DNA of 64,000 nt, taken from positions 1 to 64,000 of the forward strand of contig BDDC01000098.1 of NCBI GenBank assembly GCA_001662425.1, read 5' to 3'. Under the pieces are notes generated by a model. The model was not told the DNA's origin, ran no database searches, and saw only the letters and a program-made list of their open reading frames with translations. Origin of the DNA: Chlamydomonas sphaeroides. Taxonomy: Eukaryota; Chlorophyta; Chlorophyceae; Chlamydomonadales; Chlamydomonadaceae. The position numbers were made by a program, and so were the translations under genes. Shown here one piece after another: positions 54,924 to 64,000 of this stretch. Position 1 is the stretch's first letter; the number at the start of each line of letters is the position of its first letter.

Positions 54924-56156
54924 TCACGCCTTGGGCGTGGCGGCGGGCTGCTTGGCCTTCCACGCCTCCAGCGCGGCCTCAGCCTCCTTCTTGTATGGCG
55001 CTTGCTCAGATTCCGTCAGCTTCTTCCAGCCCGCGCCCAGGACCTTGACGATCTCGGTGGCCTTCAAGCCGGGATTGGCGGCAACCACGGCCGCCCGCTG
55101 CCGGGTGACTGTAGGAACGGCAGGCGTCGGTCCGGGCGCGTGCAACAGGTAGATCGGGACAATCAAGGTCAAAGAGTTGACATGAGCGGCGAGTGTGGGT
55201 GCTTTAGCAAGTGTGCACGCGTGTCAGCAAGTGTGTGCCAACGATAATTTATGCATTGTGTTCAGAATAAGGTAACAACATGAAGTAAGCATGACCCCCC
55301 CCGGCACGCCCTGGGTTGATGACACGTCGGTCGTGCGTGTGAAGCAGGGATGCGCAGTGTGTTCAACTATATAGAACCGAATGAGAGTGCCACCCCGTAT
55401 GCGGCGCGCCCCGGGTTGATGACGCGCTGGTCGTTCATAGGAAGGAAGTAGGGATGCGGAAAATGTGCAGGTTATAAGAGTGACTGACCATAAAGCATGT
55501 AGGCCGAGAGCGGGCGAGCAGCGGCCTTCTTCGCGGCCTTCAGTTCAGCCTGCAATTGGCGGGCGGTGCGCAGGATGCCCACAGGACTTTTCAGGAGCGC
55601 GGCACATGAAGAGCCGCGGTTGGCACGCGGGGGTCGGCAGGGCGCAAAGCGGGACCCGCGCCTACACTGACTCAGTTATACATGACAGATCAACAAGCAG
55701 GGGCCGTAGTTAAACTGGGTGCACGCAGACGCGCGACCGAGATCCCGGCAGGCATGAGCCGTAACGCTGACAGGTACGCACCCGCTTGACGGCGACCACC
55801 TCCTTCCCCTTGGCCGCCTCCGCCTCGTAGGTGGCCTTCTTGTCGGCAGGCAGGTCCTTGAACTTGTCGCGGACGAGAGTCATGACGGCACCAATTTTCA
55901 GGTCCGGGTTCGCGGCCTTGGTAGCAGCGAACTCGTCCTTAACGTAAAGGTTAAATGCGCTAGGCGCGACGAGGCGCTTAGGCTTCTCCTCCTTCTTGGG
56001 CTTAGCAGCCGCGGGCGCGGCGGACCGCTTGGCGCTGGGCGCACGCGCAGGCTTGGCGCTGGACTTCTCGTTCACAGCGAGCACGCGCACCGCCATGCGG
56101 AGGGAGGTGGTCTGCGAGCAGGCCACCGCCGTTGCCGAGTGCCGGAGGCGCAGCAT
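54924..56156 (-). CDS. Two-HMG-box DNA-binding protein, possibly organellar (TFAM/Abf2-like layout)
   Basis: The N-terminus MLRLRHSATAVACSQTTSLR is rich in Arg/Ser/Ala and lacks acidic residues, like a mitochondrial or plastid presequence. A Lys/Ala/Pro-rich stretch follows (KPKKEEKPKR). HMG box 1 reads LVAPSAFNLYVKDEFAATKA, PDLKIGAVMTLVRDKF and LPADKKATYEAEAA (55980-55810). After an intron the linker and start of box 2 are AELKAAKKAAARPLSAYMLY (55555-55495). A final exon gives VVAANPGLKATEIVKVLGAG and WKKLTESEQAPYKKEAEAAL (55090-54960), ending AATPKA. Two HMG boxes after a presequence is the arrangement of TFAM and Abf2, which package organelle DNA. A nuclear HMGB-type role remains possible. 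Two dispersed-repeat units sit in the intron (55257-55465). Confidence 0.85.
55257..55357 (+). repeat. Dispersed ~100-bp repeat, copy e
   Basis: TGTGTTCAGAATAAGG, then GGCACGCCCTGGGTTGATGA and CACGTCGGTCGTGCGTGTG, then CAGGGATGCGCAG. It lies in an intron of the HMG-box gene in tandem with copy f. Confidence 0.85.
55358..55465 (+). repeat. Dispersed ~100-bp repeat, copy f
   Basis: TGTGTTCAACTATATAG, then GCGGCGCGCCCCGGGTTGAT, GACGCGCTGGTCGTTCATAG and TAGGGATGCGG. Directly follows copy e. Confidence 0.85.
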
Positions 56157-56529
56157 GGTTCCGGTAGTGTCGAGTTAAGGCGCGAGGCAGAGGACGTGCA
56201 AACCGTACCGTTGTGCGGGAGCGAATGCGTATGTCTGCTGCGTCGCGAGCTTGCGAAGAAGATGCAAGGGCAATTTAAAATGGTCCCGCCAATCGCGCCG
56301 TGAGGGGACGTCCACGTTCCTCTACGACGCTCGAGCTATCCCGGAGCCATCGATAAGTAAATGTCTACATGGAACCTTGCCCCTGCGCGCTGACAGCCCG
56401 ACGACGCATGCCAGTTCACGCCCATGCGCGCCGTCGCCTTGGGGCACGAGCTGCGCACAAACCGCGCACGGCATAATGTACATCTAATACGCAGATAAAG
56501 CAGGCGCTGGAGTCGAGGCGGTCGGCGCC
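56157..56529. promoter_or_regulatory. Divergent intergenic region
   Basis: About 370 bp between the head-to-head starts of the HMG-box gene (minus) and the RING-BRCT gene (plus). Probably a shared promoter region. No defined element recognised. Confidence 0.5.
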
Positions 56530-59500
56530 ATGGCGCACCGCCCCCCGCTCCCGGCCGAGATGGAGCAGGTCTGCAACACGTGGCTCACAGAGCTCAACTG
56601 TCCAGTATGGTGAGGCCTGACAAATTTCGCAGCTGGCCTGCGTAACGCGGGACCAGTCGAGGGCACGACGACGGCCAGGGGCCCCTGTGCTCACCTGGCC
56701 CTGCTTCTCGCCCCGCCCACCACAGCGGCAACGTGTGTGTCAAACCCCACGAGTTCCCCTGCGGCCACGCCTTCTGCTAGTAAGTCACTATCACATCTCA
56801 CCTGCAAAGGGAATGCCGCCCGCCGCCCGCTCACCTGCCCCTGCTGCGCATCCCTTGTGGCTCGCTGACTTCTCCTGCAGCCTGCCCACTTACTCCTGCT
56901 GCCTCCTGCTTCCTGCCGACACGTGTGGCGACCGTGCAGCGACTGCGCGATCGAGTCCATCGAGGGGCCCGGCATCAGCCAGTCCGAGTGCCCGGTGTGC
57001 CGCAGAAAGGCCTGGAAGAAGGACCTTCGCCACAACCCCGTGCTGGAGACCATTGCAGAGCACCTGCGCGGCGTGCTGCGGGCTGCGCAGGGTGGGGCCG
57101 CAGGACGTTGCGAGCATCCGGGGCACACGACCGCATCTGGGGCCCGTGTGTGTTCATAATAATCAACATATACCCGAGCCCGTGTGTGTTCAGTTTCAAG
57201 TGGATGAGTACCACGCCCCGCGCGGCACGCGTGGGGTGTTCGTGACGTGTTGGTATCGCGTAGCAATTAGGGATGCGGTCATGTGCCGCAGTGCTGAAGG
57301 CAAAGCCCAGCGCCGCCCTCATGTGTACCGGCAGTAACATGTGACGGGCGTGCAATGCGTGCGCTGCGCCACCTTGCCCGGTCCTGACGTGAACCGGGGC
57401 GCCCCGGCCGACGTGTTGCCGCTGCCGCTTCCTCCCGCAGCTCTCCGGGATGCGCCGCCGCCCATCGCCTGCAGCTCTCCGGGGGCCGCCCCTGCACAAC
57501 CCGCTGCCGGCCCGCGGCCCTCCAGCCCTCCTGCCGCCGGTGATAGGGCCAGCGGCGATGGACCTGGCCCCGGTCCCGGGTCCTCCACAAGGGCGCCTGC
57601 TTGCGGCGACGCCGCCGCGGCAGCTACCGACGACCGCGTCTGCGTTGCCTCAGTAGGCCACAGCCTCCAGCAGCACCAGGAGAAGCGGGCGGAACTTGGG
57701 CTCCCGGGCGCGGGTGGCGCAGCCCCCAGCGCTGGCGCTGCGGCGCCGCAGCAGCAGCAGGAGCTGACGGTGGCTGGCAGCGGCGCCGCCGGGTGTGAGA
57801 TGTTGCCGCCGCTGCCGCTGCTGCGTCAGACCCTGGGCAGCTCAAGCAACGCCACCGCCTCCGGCACCGACGGCGGCGCCGCCGGCGCCGCGGTGGCGAC
57901 GACGCCGCTGGCTGAGCAGGTGCCGCCCTGCTCCGCGAGCGCCTTTTCGTTTGGCGCCGCCACCCCCGTCGACACGTTTGCCGCCGCCGCCGCCCTGCAC
58001 GGCGCTGTCGGCGCAGTGGGGACCGGCGCCGCCGACCGGCGGCCAGCGGCAGCGCGTGCCGCCGCCACCCCGGCAGCCGCCGTCGCCGCGACGCCGCACG
58101 CACACCTGCTGCAGCCTCGGTCCCAGCCAGGCTCCTCAGCCCGCTGGCACAGCTTGCCGCGTGGCGCCGCCGCCGGCCCGCCAGCCTGGCCCGGCGCCGC
58201 CGCCGGCCCGCCGGGCACGTGCCGCATGCCGCCGCCGACGGGCGGCTGCTGGCCCGGCTCGGGCTCCGTGGTCAGCATCCGGCGCGGCACGCCCAGCATC
58301 AACAACGCCTACCTCAACTTCCACTCGCTGCTCGACGAAGCGCTGCACCGCATGGGTCCCCTGGACCCCCGGGTCGCTGAGGACGGCGGCGCCAGGACGG
58401 CGGCCGGCGGCGCCGCCGCCGCCGGGAACGGAGGCGGCGGCGGCTCGGCGGGCTGGGCGGCGTTCGAGGAGGACAGCTGGCTGCGCGCGCTGGCGGCGCT
58501 GGCGGGGCCCACGGAGCCGGAGCGCGAGGCGCTGCGCGAGGAGCTGGGCGTGGTCGAGCTGTTTGTGCGGGAGATTGAGCAGCAGCTGGCGGAGCTGGAC
58601 GCGCAGGCGGAGCGGGATGCGGCGGATGCGGCGGAGCTGGAGCGGAGTGCGGCGGAGCTGCAGCGGCGCTGGGCGGCGGCGGGGCACCGGTCCGAGCAGG
58701 ACGGGCCGCGGGAGCAGGCGGCGTCGGAGGGGCACGGGCAGGAGCAAGGGCAGCAGCAGCAGCAGGAGCAGGAGCGCGCGGCAGGCACGGGGCTGCCGCA
58801 GGAGGGCGTGTGTGTGGGCGCCGTGGCTGAGGGGCTGGGGCCGGGGGCGCAGCCCGCCCTGTGCTCGCGCCCCGAAGGCGGCAGGCCGGCTACTGACTCC
58901 AGCGGCTCCGGCGGCGGTGGGGCGGACATGGCTCCAGGGACAGGGGCCCAGGCGGAGGGGTCCGCAGGGGCGGAGGGCCGGCAGTCCCCGGCTGCGGGCC
59001 CGGGGCCGGGAGCTGCCGGAATTGGAGGCCCCGGCGCTGCTGCCTGGGCGCTGGCGGCGCCGCCGCAGCGGGCGCCGCTGGCGGCGGTGCAGCCGCATGG
59101 CGGAGGCGGAAGCCGTGAGGCAGACGGCCGGAAGCGGCCCGCAGTGGGCGGCGCCGCTGGCGCCGCAGCAGGTGGCGCTCAGGCGCAGGTGGTTATGGAG
59201 GCGGGAGCGGGGCGCGTGGAGGGTGCAGTGGTGGTGGAGGCCGTGGCGGAGCAGCAGCCGCGCAAGCGCGCACGCGGCGTCAGCGACAGCGGCGCGGCTG
59301 GGGGCGGCCAGCAGCGACAGCCCTCGCCGGCGCCAGCGGGGCCGGCGGCGGCGGCGGTGCAACCGTCGCGGACGTCCCCAGATCCTGGCGCTGCGTCGGC
59401 GCCTCAAGTGGCGGTAGAGGTGGCCGCAGCCGAGGGCGCGGCGGACGAGGCGGCTGCGCCGGCGCAGGCTGCCGGTGGCGCGGGCCCCATGGCGCCAGCG

Positions 59501-62285
59501 GTCGCAGCTAAGAAAGGTGCGCGGCGCTTTCACACGTGGCCAAGCATGTCCACGCTCACCACTCGTGGCAGCCAGGTGCGCAGCTCGCAGTAGTGCTCGC
59601 TTTGACGCCCCACCCCGCTGCCTGCTGCCGCCCGGCTGGTCACCAGGCGCCGCCAAGCCCCGAGCCCGGGCCGCCGGCCGACAGGGCCGCCCCTCGGCCG
59701 CGCGGCCGCCGCCCTCGCCGCCGCCTTCGCCGCATGCCAAGCCGCCTGTGGCAGAAGCGGCGGCGGTCGCCACCGCACCAGCGGCAGGTGGCCGTGAGCC
59801 GCCCGCTCCGCCTCCTGTCCAGGTGGGGCTATCCCCGCCGGAGCAACGACGCCGCAGCCTGGGGTTCGGGCTTCTGCTTCAGGCTGCTTTGAGCGCCCAC
59901 ACCTGGGCTCTACGGGCGGCACTGTACGGGTGCATGGGTACTTCGTGTCAAGCTATCCTGCTGCAGGCTGCCCCATCACCCGTTACTGCATGTGCCCGGC
60001 CCTCAAGCAGCAAGCCGGTCCGGTGAAGCACTTCATGCACCGCTCCCACGACGGCGCCGCCGCCGCGCCCGCCGCTGCGGGAGGCGGTGGCGACGCCGCC
60101 GGCGGCCGACGGCCGGCCGGCCGCGCCGCAGCCGCCGCCGTCGCCGCCGCGGTGGCGGCCGCCGTCGCCACCGACAGCGATAGCTTGGACACCTCCGACA
60201 GCCACGGTGACGGCAGCGGCGGCGACGACGACGGCGGCGGCGGCACGGGGGACGACGAGTACCGGCCGCGGCAGCAGCCTCGTCGGCGGCCGGCGGGCCG
60301 GCCGGTGGCCGGTCGCGGTCGCGGCCGCGGCGCGCGCGGCTCGTCCGCGGCCGCGGCGGAGCTACCGGCCGCCGCCGCCGCTGCCGAGCAGCCTCCGCCG
60401 GCGCCGCATGCCGGTGGCAGCGGTGTGCTGCGGATCATGTCGACGGGGTTGGGCGACGAGGACTCCAAGCTGCTGCGTCAGCTGGCCAAGGCCGTCAAGG
60501 GCATGGAGCTGAGCAAGTCCATCGATGGGTGCGGTGCCGGGGCAAAAACGTGTGTGCGTGCGGCGCCGAGCACCCCACGCCCCTGCCAGCCAGCCCCTCC
60601 TCCCACGCCGCGCACCCCTTCCTGCCCGACCGCACCTCCTCTCCACCCCTTTCCGTCCCTCCTCCACGCCTCCCCACCTCCCCGCCTCCCGACCTCCCCG
60701 CCGCAGCTCCCAGCCGCCCACGCATGTGGTGACGGCCATGTGCGGGCGGCTGGCGGCGCAGCGCACCGTCAAGCTGCTGCTGGGGCTGGGCGCGGGGGCC
60801 TGGCTGCTGGGCCGGCCCTGGCTGGCGGCCTGCGTGGCGGCGGGGCGCCTGGTGGACGAGGCGCCGTACGAGGCGGAGGTGCGGCTGGGGTGGTGTGTTG
60901 CCTCTCAGGGTCGTGATAGAGTACCACCCCGCACGAGATAAGCCCCGGGTGGGTGACGGGGGTTGTGACGTGGGGTTGTGTATGTGTGCTGTGCGTCAGG
61001 GGTGCGCCGCTCGCGTGTGTGGTGGGGGCGTGGGTGGTGAGGGTGGCAGGAGGCAGGCCGGCACCGGCAGCCGTCAAGCGCGGGCCGCGTGCGCCCCAAC
61101 CCCACCGCCTCCTGCCCACCGCCTCCTGCCCACCGCCTCCTGCCCACCGCCTCCTGCCCACCGAACGCCCTACTGCCCTTGCAGGGCGACCCAGTAGCGC
61201 ACGGCGCGCCGCGCCGCAGCCGCGAGCGGCGGCAGGCGGGCGGCCCCGGCCTGTTCGCGGGGCTGCGCTTCAGCATCGCCCACTACCGGCCCGCCGCGGG
61301 CAGAGGTGCGGGCGCGCGCGCGTCGCAGCGCCGCACGGGCCTTTGGACGGTGTGGCGGGACTGGCGGGCGATCGCCGCCGCTAGCCTCCTCTGGGTTACG
61401 GCCGGCTGCGTCCGCCACGGGGCCTCCGCCGCCGCACCGCGCACCCGCGCCTCTGCATGCACCCAGCATGCACCCAGCATGCACCCAGCAGCACCCAGCA
61501 TGCACCCAGCATGCACCCAGCATGCACCCAGCATGCACCCAGCATGCACCCAGCATGCACCCAGCAGCCCCGCGCCCCGCACCCTGCCGCCAGGCGTGAG
61601 CGCCAAGGAGCTGGAGGCGGTGCTCCTGGTGGCGGGCGGCACTCTGGTGCGCAAGCCCGCCAAGGGCAAGCAGCACCAGCCCCGGCCCCCGCCGCCGCCG
61701 CCACAGCACCGAGCCGAGTCGCCGCCGCCGCCGCCCGTGTCCGCCGCCGCCGCGCTCTTCGGAGCCGCCGCCGCGGAGAACCCGTACCGCCTCTCCGCCA
61801 GCGCCGGCTCGGCGCCGCCGCCGGGCGAGGCGGCGGCGGGCGATGGCAGCGGCGGCTGGGGCCCGGGGGCCGCCGGGCCGGGGCCGGGGCTGCCGCCGGT
61901 GCTAGTGCTCGTAGGCGCCGAGCCGACGGCGGCGGAGCTGGGCCGCGTGCATCGGGACTGGGGCTGCGCGCCGCTGTCGGTGCTGTGGGCGCTGGACAGC
62001 GTGAGTGCGGGTATTGGGTTGGGGGGAGGGGCCGGGGGTTGGAGAGGTTGTCAGGGAGCGGGGCCGCGTGTGCACCGGCAGGGGCAGGGCCGCTGCGGCA
62101 GCCGTGTGCGCCGTGGGCCGCTGCGGCAGCCGTTGGCCTGCCGTGCGGCCCGCCTGAGGTTGCTCGTGCTTGCGCCCGTGACGACGCCTGCTGGGCGGTG
62201 TGCTGCCCTGGTGCCGCAGTTGTCGCATGACGCGCTGCAGGACGTGGAGAGCTACCACGTTGGCCGCGAGGCGGGCGCGGCGTGA
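56530..62285 (+). CDS. BRCA1: BRCA1-type RING and tandem-BRCT protein
   Basis: Exons 1-3 give a C3HC4 RING: LNCPVC joined to GNVCVKPHEFPCGHAFCYDC, then SECPVCRRKAWKKDL (56590-57030). A very long exon (about 57440-59514) encodes an Ala/Gly/Pro/Gln-rich region with a charged heptad-like stretch (VVELFVREIEQQLAELDAQA, 58550). BRCT1 is THVVTAMCGRLAAQRTVKLL and LGRPWLAACVAAGRLVDEAP (60720-60870), continuing GDPVAHG and LFAGLRFSIAHY (61185-61285). BRCT2 is VSAKELEAVLLVAGGTLVRK (61596), PVLVLVGAEP (61896), APLSVLWALDS (61967) and LSHDALQDVESYHV (62220). All ten junctions can be placed in phase. This order is that of BRCA1; BARD1 would carry ankyrin repeats, which I do not see. Likely role: nuclear ubiquitin ligase in homologous-recombination repair. 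BRCT2 has a Pro/Ala-rich insert. Confidence 0.85.
57183..57290 (+). repeat. Dispersed ~100-bp repeat, copy g
   Basis: TGTGTGTTCAGTTTCAAGTG, then ACCACGCCCCGCGCGGCACG, GTGTTCGTGACGTGTTGGTA and TTAGGGATGCGGTCATGTGC. It is in an intron of the BRCA1-like gene. A further CCCGTGTGTGTTCA start lies just upstream at 57143. Confidence 0.85.
60892..60990 (+). repeat. Dispersed ~100-bp repeat, diverged copy h
   Basis: GTGTGTTGCC, then GTACCACCCCGCACGAGATA and CCCCGGGTGGGTGACGGGGG. More diverged than the others, in another intron of the BRCA1-like gene. Confidence 0.55.
61103..61162. repeat. 15-bp tandem repeat, four copies
   Basis: CACCGCCTCCTGCCC is repeated four times at the 3' end of an intron of the BRCA1-like gene, forming its polypyrimidine-rich tract just before the acceptor at 61184. 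Confidence 0.95.
61455..61563. repeat. 11-bp minisatellite, ten copies
   Basis: GCATGCACCCA is repeated head to tail ten times. The fourth copy lacks one base (GCAGCACCCA). It lies in the intron between the BRCT exons ending at 61305 and starting at 61595. Confidence 0.95.
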
Positions 62286-62958
62286 GGGCCGGCGCAGGGT
62301 GGACGCGGGGGGCGAGGGGCGGGAGACGAGCGAGCGAGGGATGTGAGTATTTAGAGCGGCTGGAGTAGGAGCAGGCTGGCTGGGTGCTGGTGGCGGCTGT
62401 ATGCGGTGGCAGGTGGCGTGCTGTGATACGCACTGCTCGGCGGCTGGGAGTACCCTCCAACTTGCACGCCGCGGCATGCGCCGCGTGATGCTGGAGGCTG
62501 GACCGAGCCATGTGGCCCGGTACCATAAAAGGATGTGTGGAATAGGCGGACCGAAGCGGTGAGGAGCCGAGAGCCCTAGCGCACCGATAGGACCTGATTT
62601 GCCGATGGCCCCCCTGGCTGTGAAACGGCGATCTCCGCTTCGCGGTGTAGCATACTGTAACAGTAGGGACTACTGCGTGACTCGATGGGCGGCGGGGCGG
62701 GGTCAAGGTGTTCGTGCCTTTCATGGCAAGCGTGCTGAGCGAGATATTCATGTGGTGCGCCTCATGCTACCTCGTGCAACGTTGCAAGCTACCTCCGCGT
62801 GCAAGACCATTTGCGCAAGCAGAGAAAGCCAATCACCAGCAGCTACAACCTACGAGGCGCTCAGCTCCCATCCCATACGTAGCCTTGTCTTGCCTACCCT
62901 TGAGAACTACCACTGAGGCATTGTAGTTGTGGCATGTAGAATTGCTAGCAGTGCCGGG
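62286..62958. other. Intergenic region
   Basis: About 670 bp between the BRCA1-like gene and the last gene, both on plus. It becomes less GC-rich toward 62900 and probably contains the downstream promoter. Nothing else recognised. Confidence 0.5.
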
Positions 62959-64000
62959 ATGGCGACCGATGTCTTTCGCGTGCATTTCGCCTTCGGCAGC
63001 GGCCTCGACTGCAGTGCTCTAGAATCTCTTCCTGACCAATCGTGTAGGTGTTGCGTCCGCCTGAGGCTTAGCAGCTTGGCTGCCGGAACCCTGACTTGTC
63101 CTCGCATCCCCTGGCTGCAGTCAGCGTCGACGTGCCTAGCACATGCACGACCGATGAATGCAAGCTCGCGCTGGTGGAGCTGGCGGGCGACTTCCTGAGC
63201 CCCGGACAGCTGCGCCTGCGACTAAGTGACAGCTTGCAGGAGCTGCAGAGCGTTGAAGGCGCGGAGGCTGCGAGCACTTCCAATTTCCAGCCCCGGGTCT
63301 GCTCGCTGCAGCAGCAGGGCGTGCGGGATGGCAGCTTGCTGGTGGTGGACATCGTGCTGGTGCGCGCGAGCCGCTTGCTCCCCCGCGCTTCCCCCCCCCC
63401 GCGCTTCTGCTCCGGGCCTCGACGCCGATCCCTACCGCACTGCTCCCTGCCGCGCCACAGACCGAGGCTGAGGCGGCGGCATGGGGCCTGCAGCAGCCCG
63501 GCGCACAGCCGGACGATGCGCCGGCGCCGGCACCGAAAGGCAAGAAAGTGGGCCTCCTCTGCCTCCGTTGGGCGGCCCTCGCCAGCTGCATGAGCCCGGC
63601 CCCAGCCCCAGCCCCTTGCTGTCCTATCGTCTCCCCCAGACGCTGGGGATGACGACACGCCGATGGCCACTGCTCGGTCGCAGCAGGACGGGTCCGAGCG
63701 TGCCGCGGCCATGGCACCACAGGAGCCCGAGCAGGAGCCAGCGCAGGAGCCAGCGCAGGAGCCAGAGCAGGGTCCAGAGCAGGAGGGGGAGCAAGGGGAC
63801 ATAGACGAGACGCAGCCGCCGTCCCCGCTACCGGTCCACATAAAGCAAGAGCAGCCGTCGTCGCCGGACAGCGCGCAGCTCCAGCCGCAGCACCCGAGCC
63901 CGACCGCTGCGGCGCCGGCGCCAACGCCGCGACCGCCCCCGCGGCAGCAGCGGCAGGCGCCTGCTAGCAGCCCGGCGCAGCGGCGACGGCCGCGTGGAGG
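62959..64000 (+). CDS. Unrecognised protein with compact N-terminal domain and Gln/Pro/Glu-rich region, 3' partial
   Basis: I do not recognise this family. Exon 1 gives MATDVFRVHFAFGSGLDCSA, with an in-frame ATG upstream at 62929. Splicing in phase to about 63120 continues FSVDVPSTCTTDECKLALVE, LAGDFLSPGQLRLRLSDSLQ and VRDGSLLVVDIV (to about 63355). The alternation of short strands with one helix, and the closing DGSLLVV, would fit a ubiquitin-like or coilin-like N-terminal fold, but that is a weak inference. After further introns an acidic, Gln/Pro/Glu-rich stretch follows with a short repeat (QEPAQEPAQEPEQGPEQ, about 63730) and VHIKQEQ, which resembles a sumoylation site (IKQE). The gene runs off the window end at 64000. 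Confidence 0.55.

Noticed and set aside
58136..59773. 545-codon open frame on the minus strand
   Set aside because: It is the antisense shadow of the Ala/Gly-rich exon of the BRCA1-like gene. GC-rich DNA suppresses stops in all frames, and the translation is Arg/Pro/Ala-biased without motifs.
61455..61563. CRISPR-like regular repeats
   Set aside because: The units are contiguous with no spacers, in a eukaryotic intron; it is a minisatellite.

Overview
The window reads as nuclear DNA of a green alga, most likely a core chlorophyte. It is GC-rich. Nearly every gene is broken into many short exons by GT-AG introns. The proteins are eukaryotic and several are plant-like: a peroxisomal IBR3/ACAD10-type dehydrogenase, GDP-mannose pyrophosphorylase, a DOMON-cytochrome b561, a plant-type dicarboxylate carrier and a BRCA1-type RING-BRCT protein. 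The axonemal dynein assembly factor WDR92 points to flagella, or recent flagellated ancestry. Alanine, proline and glutamine low-complexity inserts are common. I cannot name the species from sequence alone.

Layout. 0.2-8.5 kb, minus: phosphotransferase-acyl-CoA dehydrogenase fusion ending in the peroxisomal signal AKL. 9.0-12.9 kb, plus: PLP-dependent group IV decarboxylase. 13.3-17.5 kb, plus: DOMON-cytochrome b561. 18.0-21.7 kb, plus: GDP-mannose pyrophosphorylase. 23.2-25.2 kb, plus: three-KH RNA-binding protein. 25.8-28.1 kb, minus: unrecognised Cys-rich two-helix membrane protein with a Pro-rich tail. 29.2-31.2 kb, minus: mitochondrial oxoglutarate/malate carrier. 32.0-34.6 kb, plus: WDR92. 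35.2-37.8 kb, plus: SKA1 kinetochore subunit. 37.8-40.4 kb: repeats and palindromes. 40.5-44.2 and 48.0-51.4 kb, plus: two related protein kinases with a decayed kinase fragment between them and an assembly gap (314 N) in the second. 51.4-54.9 kb: no gene recognised. 54.9-56.2 kb, minus: two-HMG-box protein. 56.5-62.3 kb, plus: BRCA1-like RING-BRCT protein. 63.0 kb to the end, plus: partial unrecognised gene.

The standout is at 2978-3069 on the minus strand: a circularly permuted tRNA-Ser(AGA) gene nested in the largest intron of the dehydrogenase gene. The 3' half lies upstream of the 5' half, separated by 11 nt. All stems pair once the order is reversed, the junction falls at the canonical 37/38 intron site, and a TTTT Pol III terminator follows. 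A second general observation is a roughly 100-bp dispersed repeat with at least seven copies here, in introns and intergenic DNA in both orientations.

The genes do not form a single pathway. They are a typical mixed eukaryotic neighbourhood, with three head-to-head pairs that probably share promoter regions: 8477-8968, 31182-31993 and 56157-56529.
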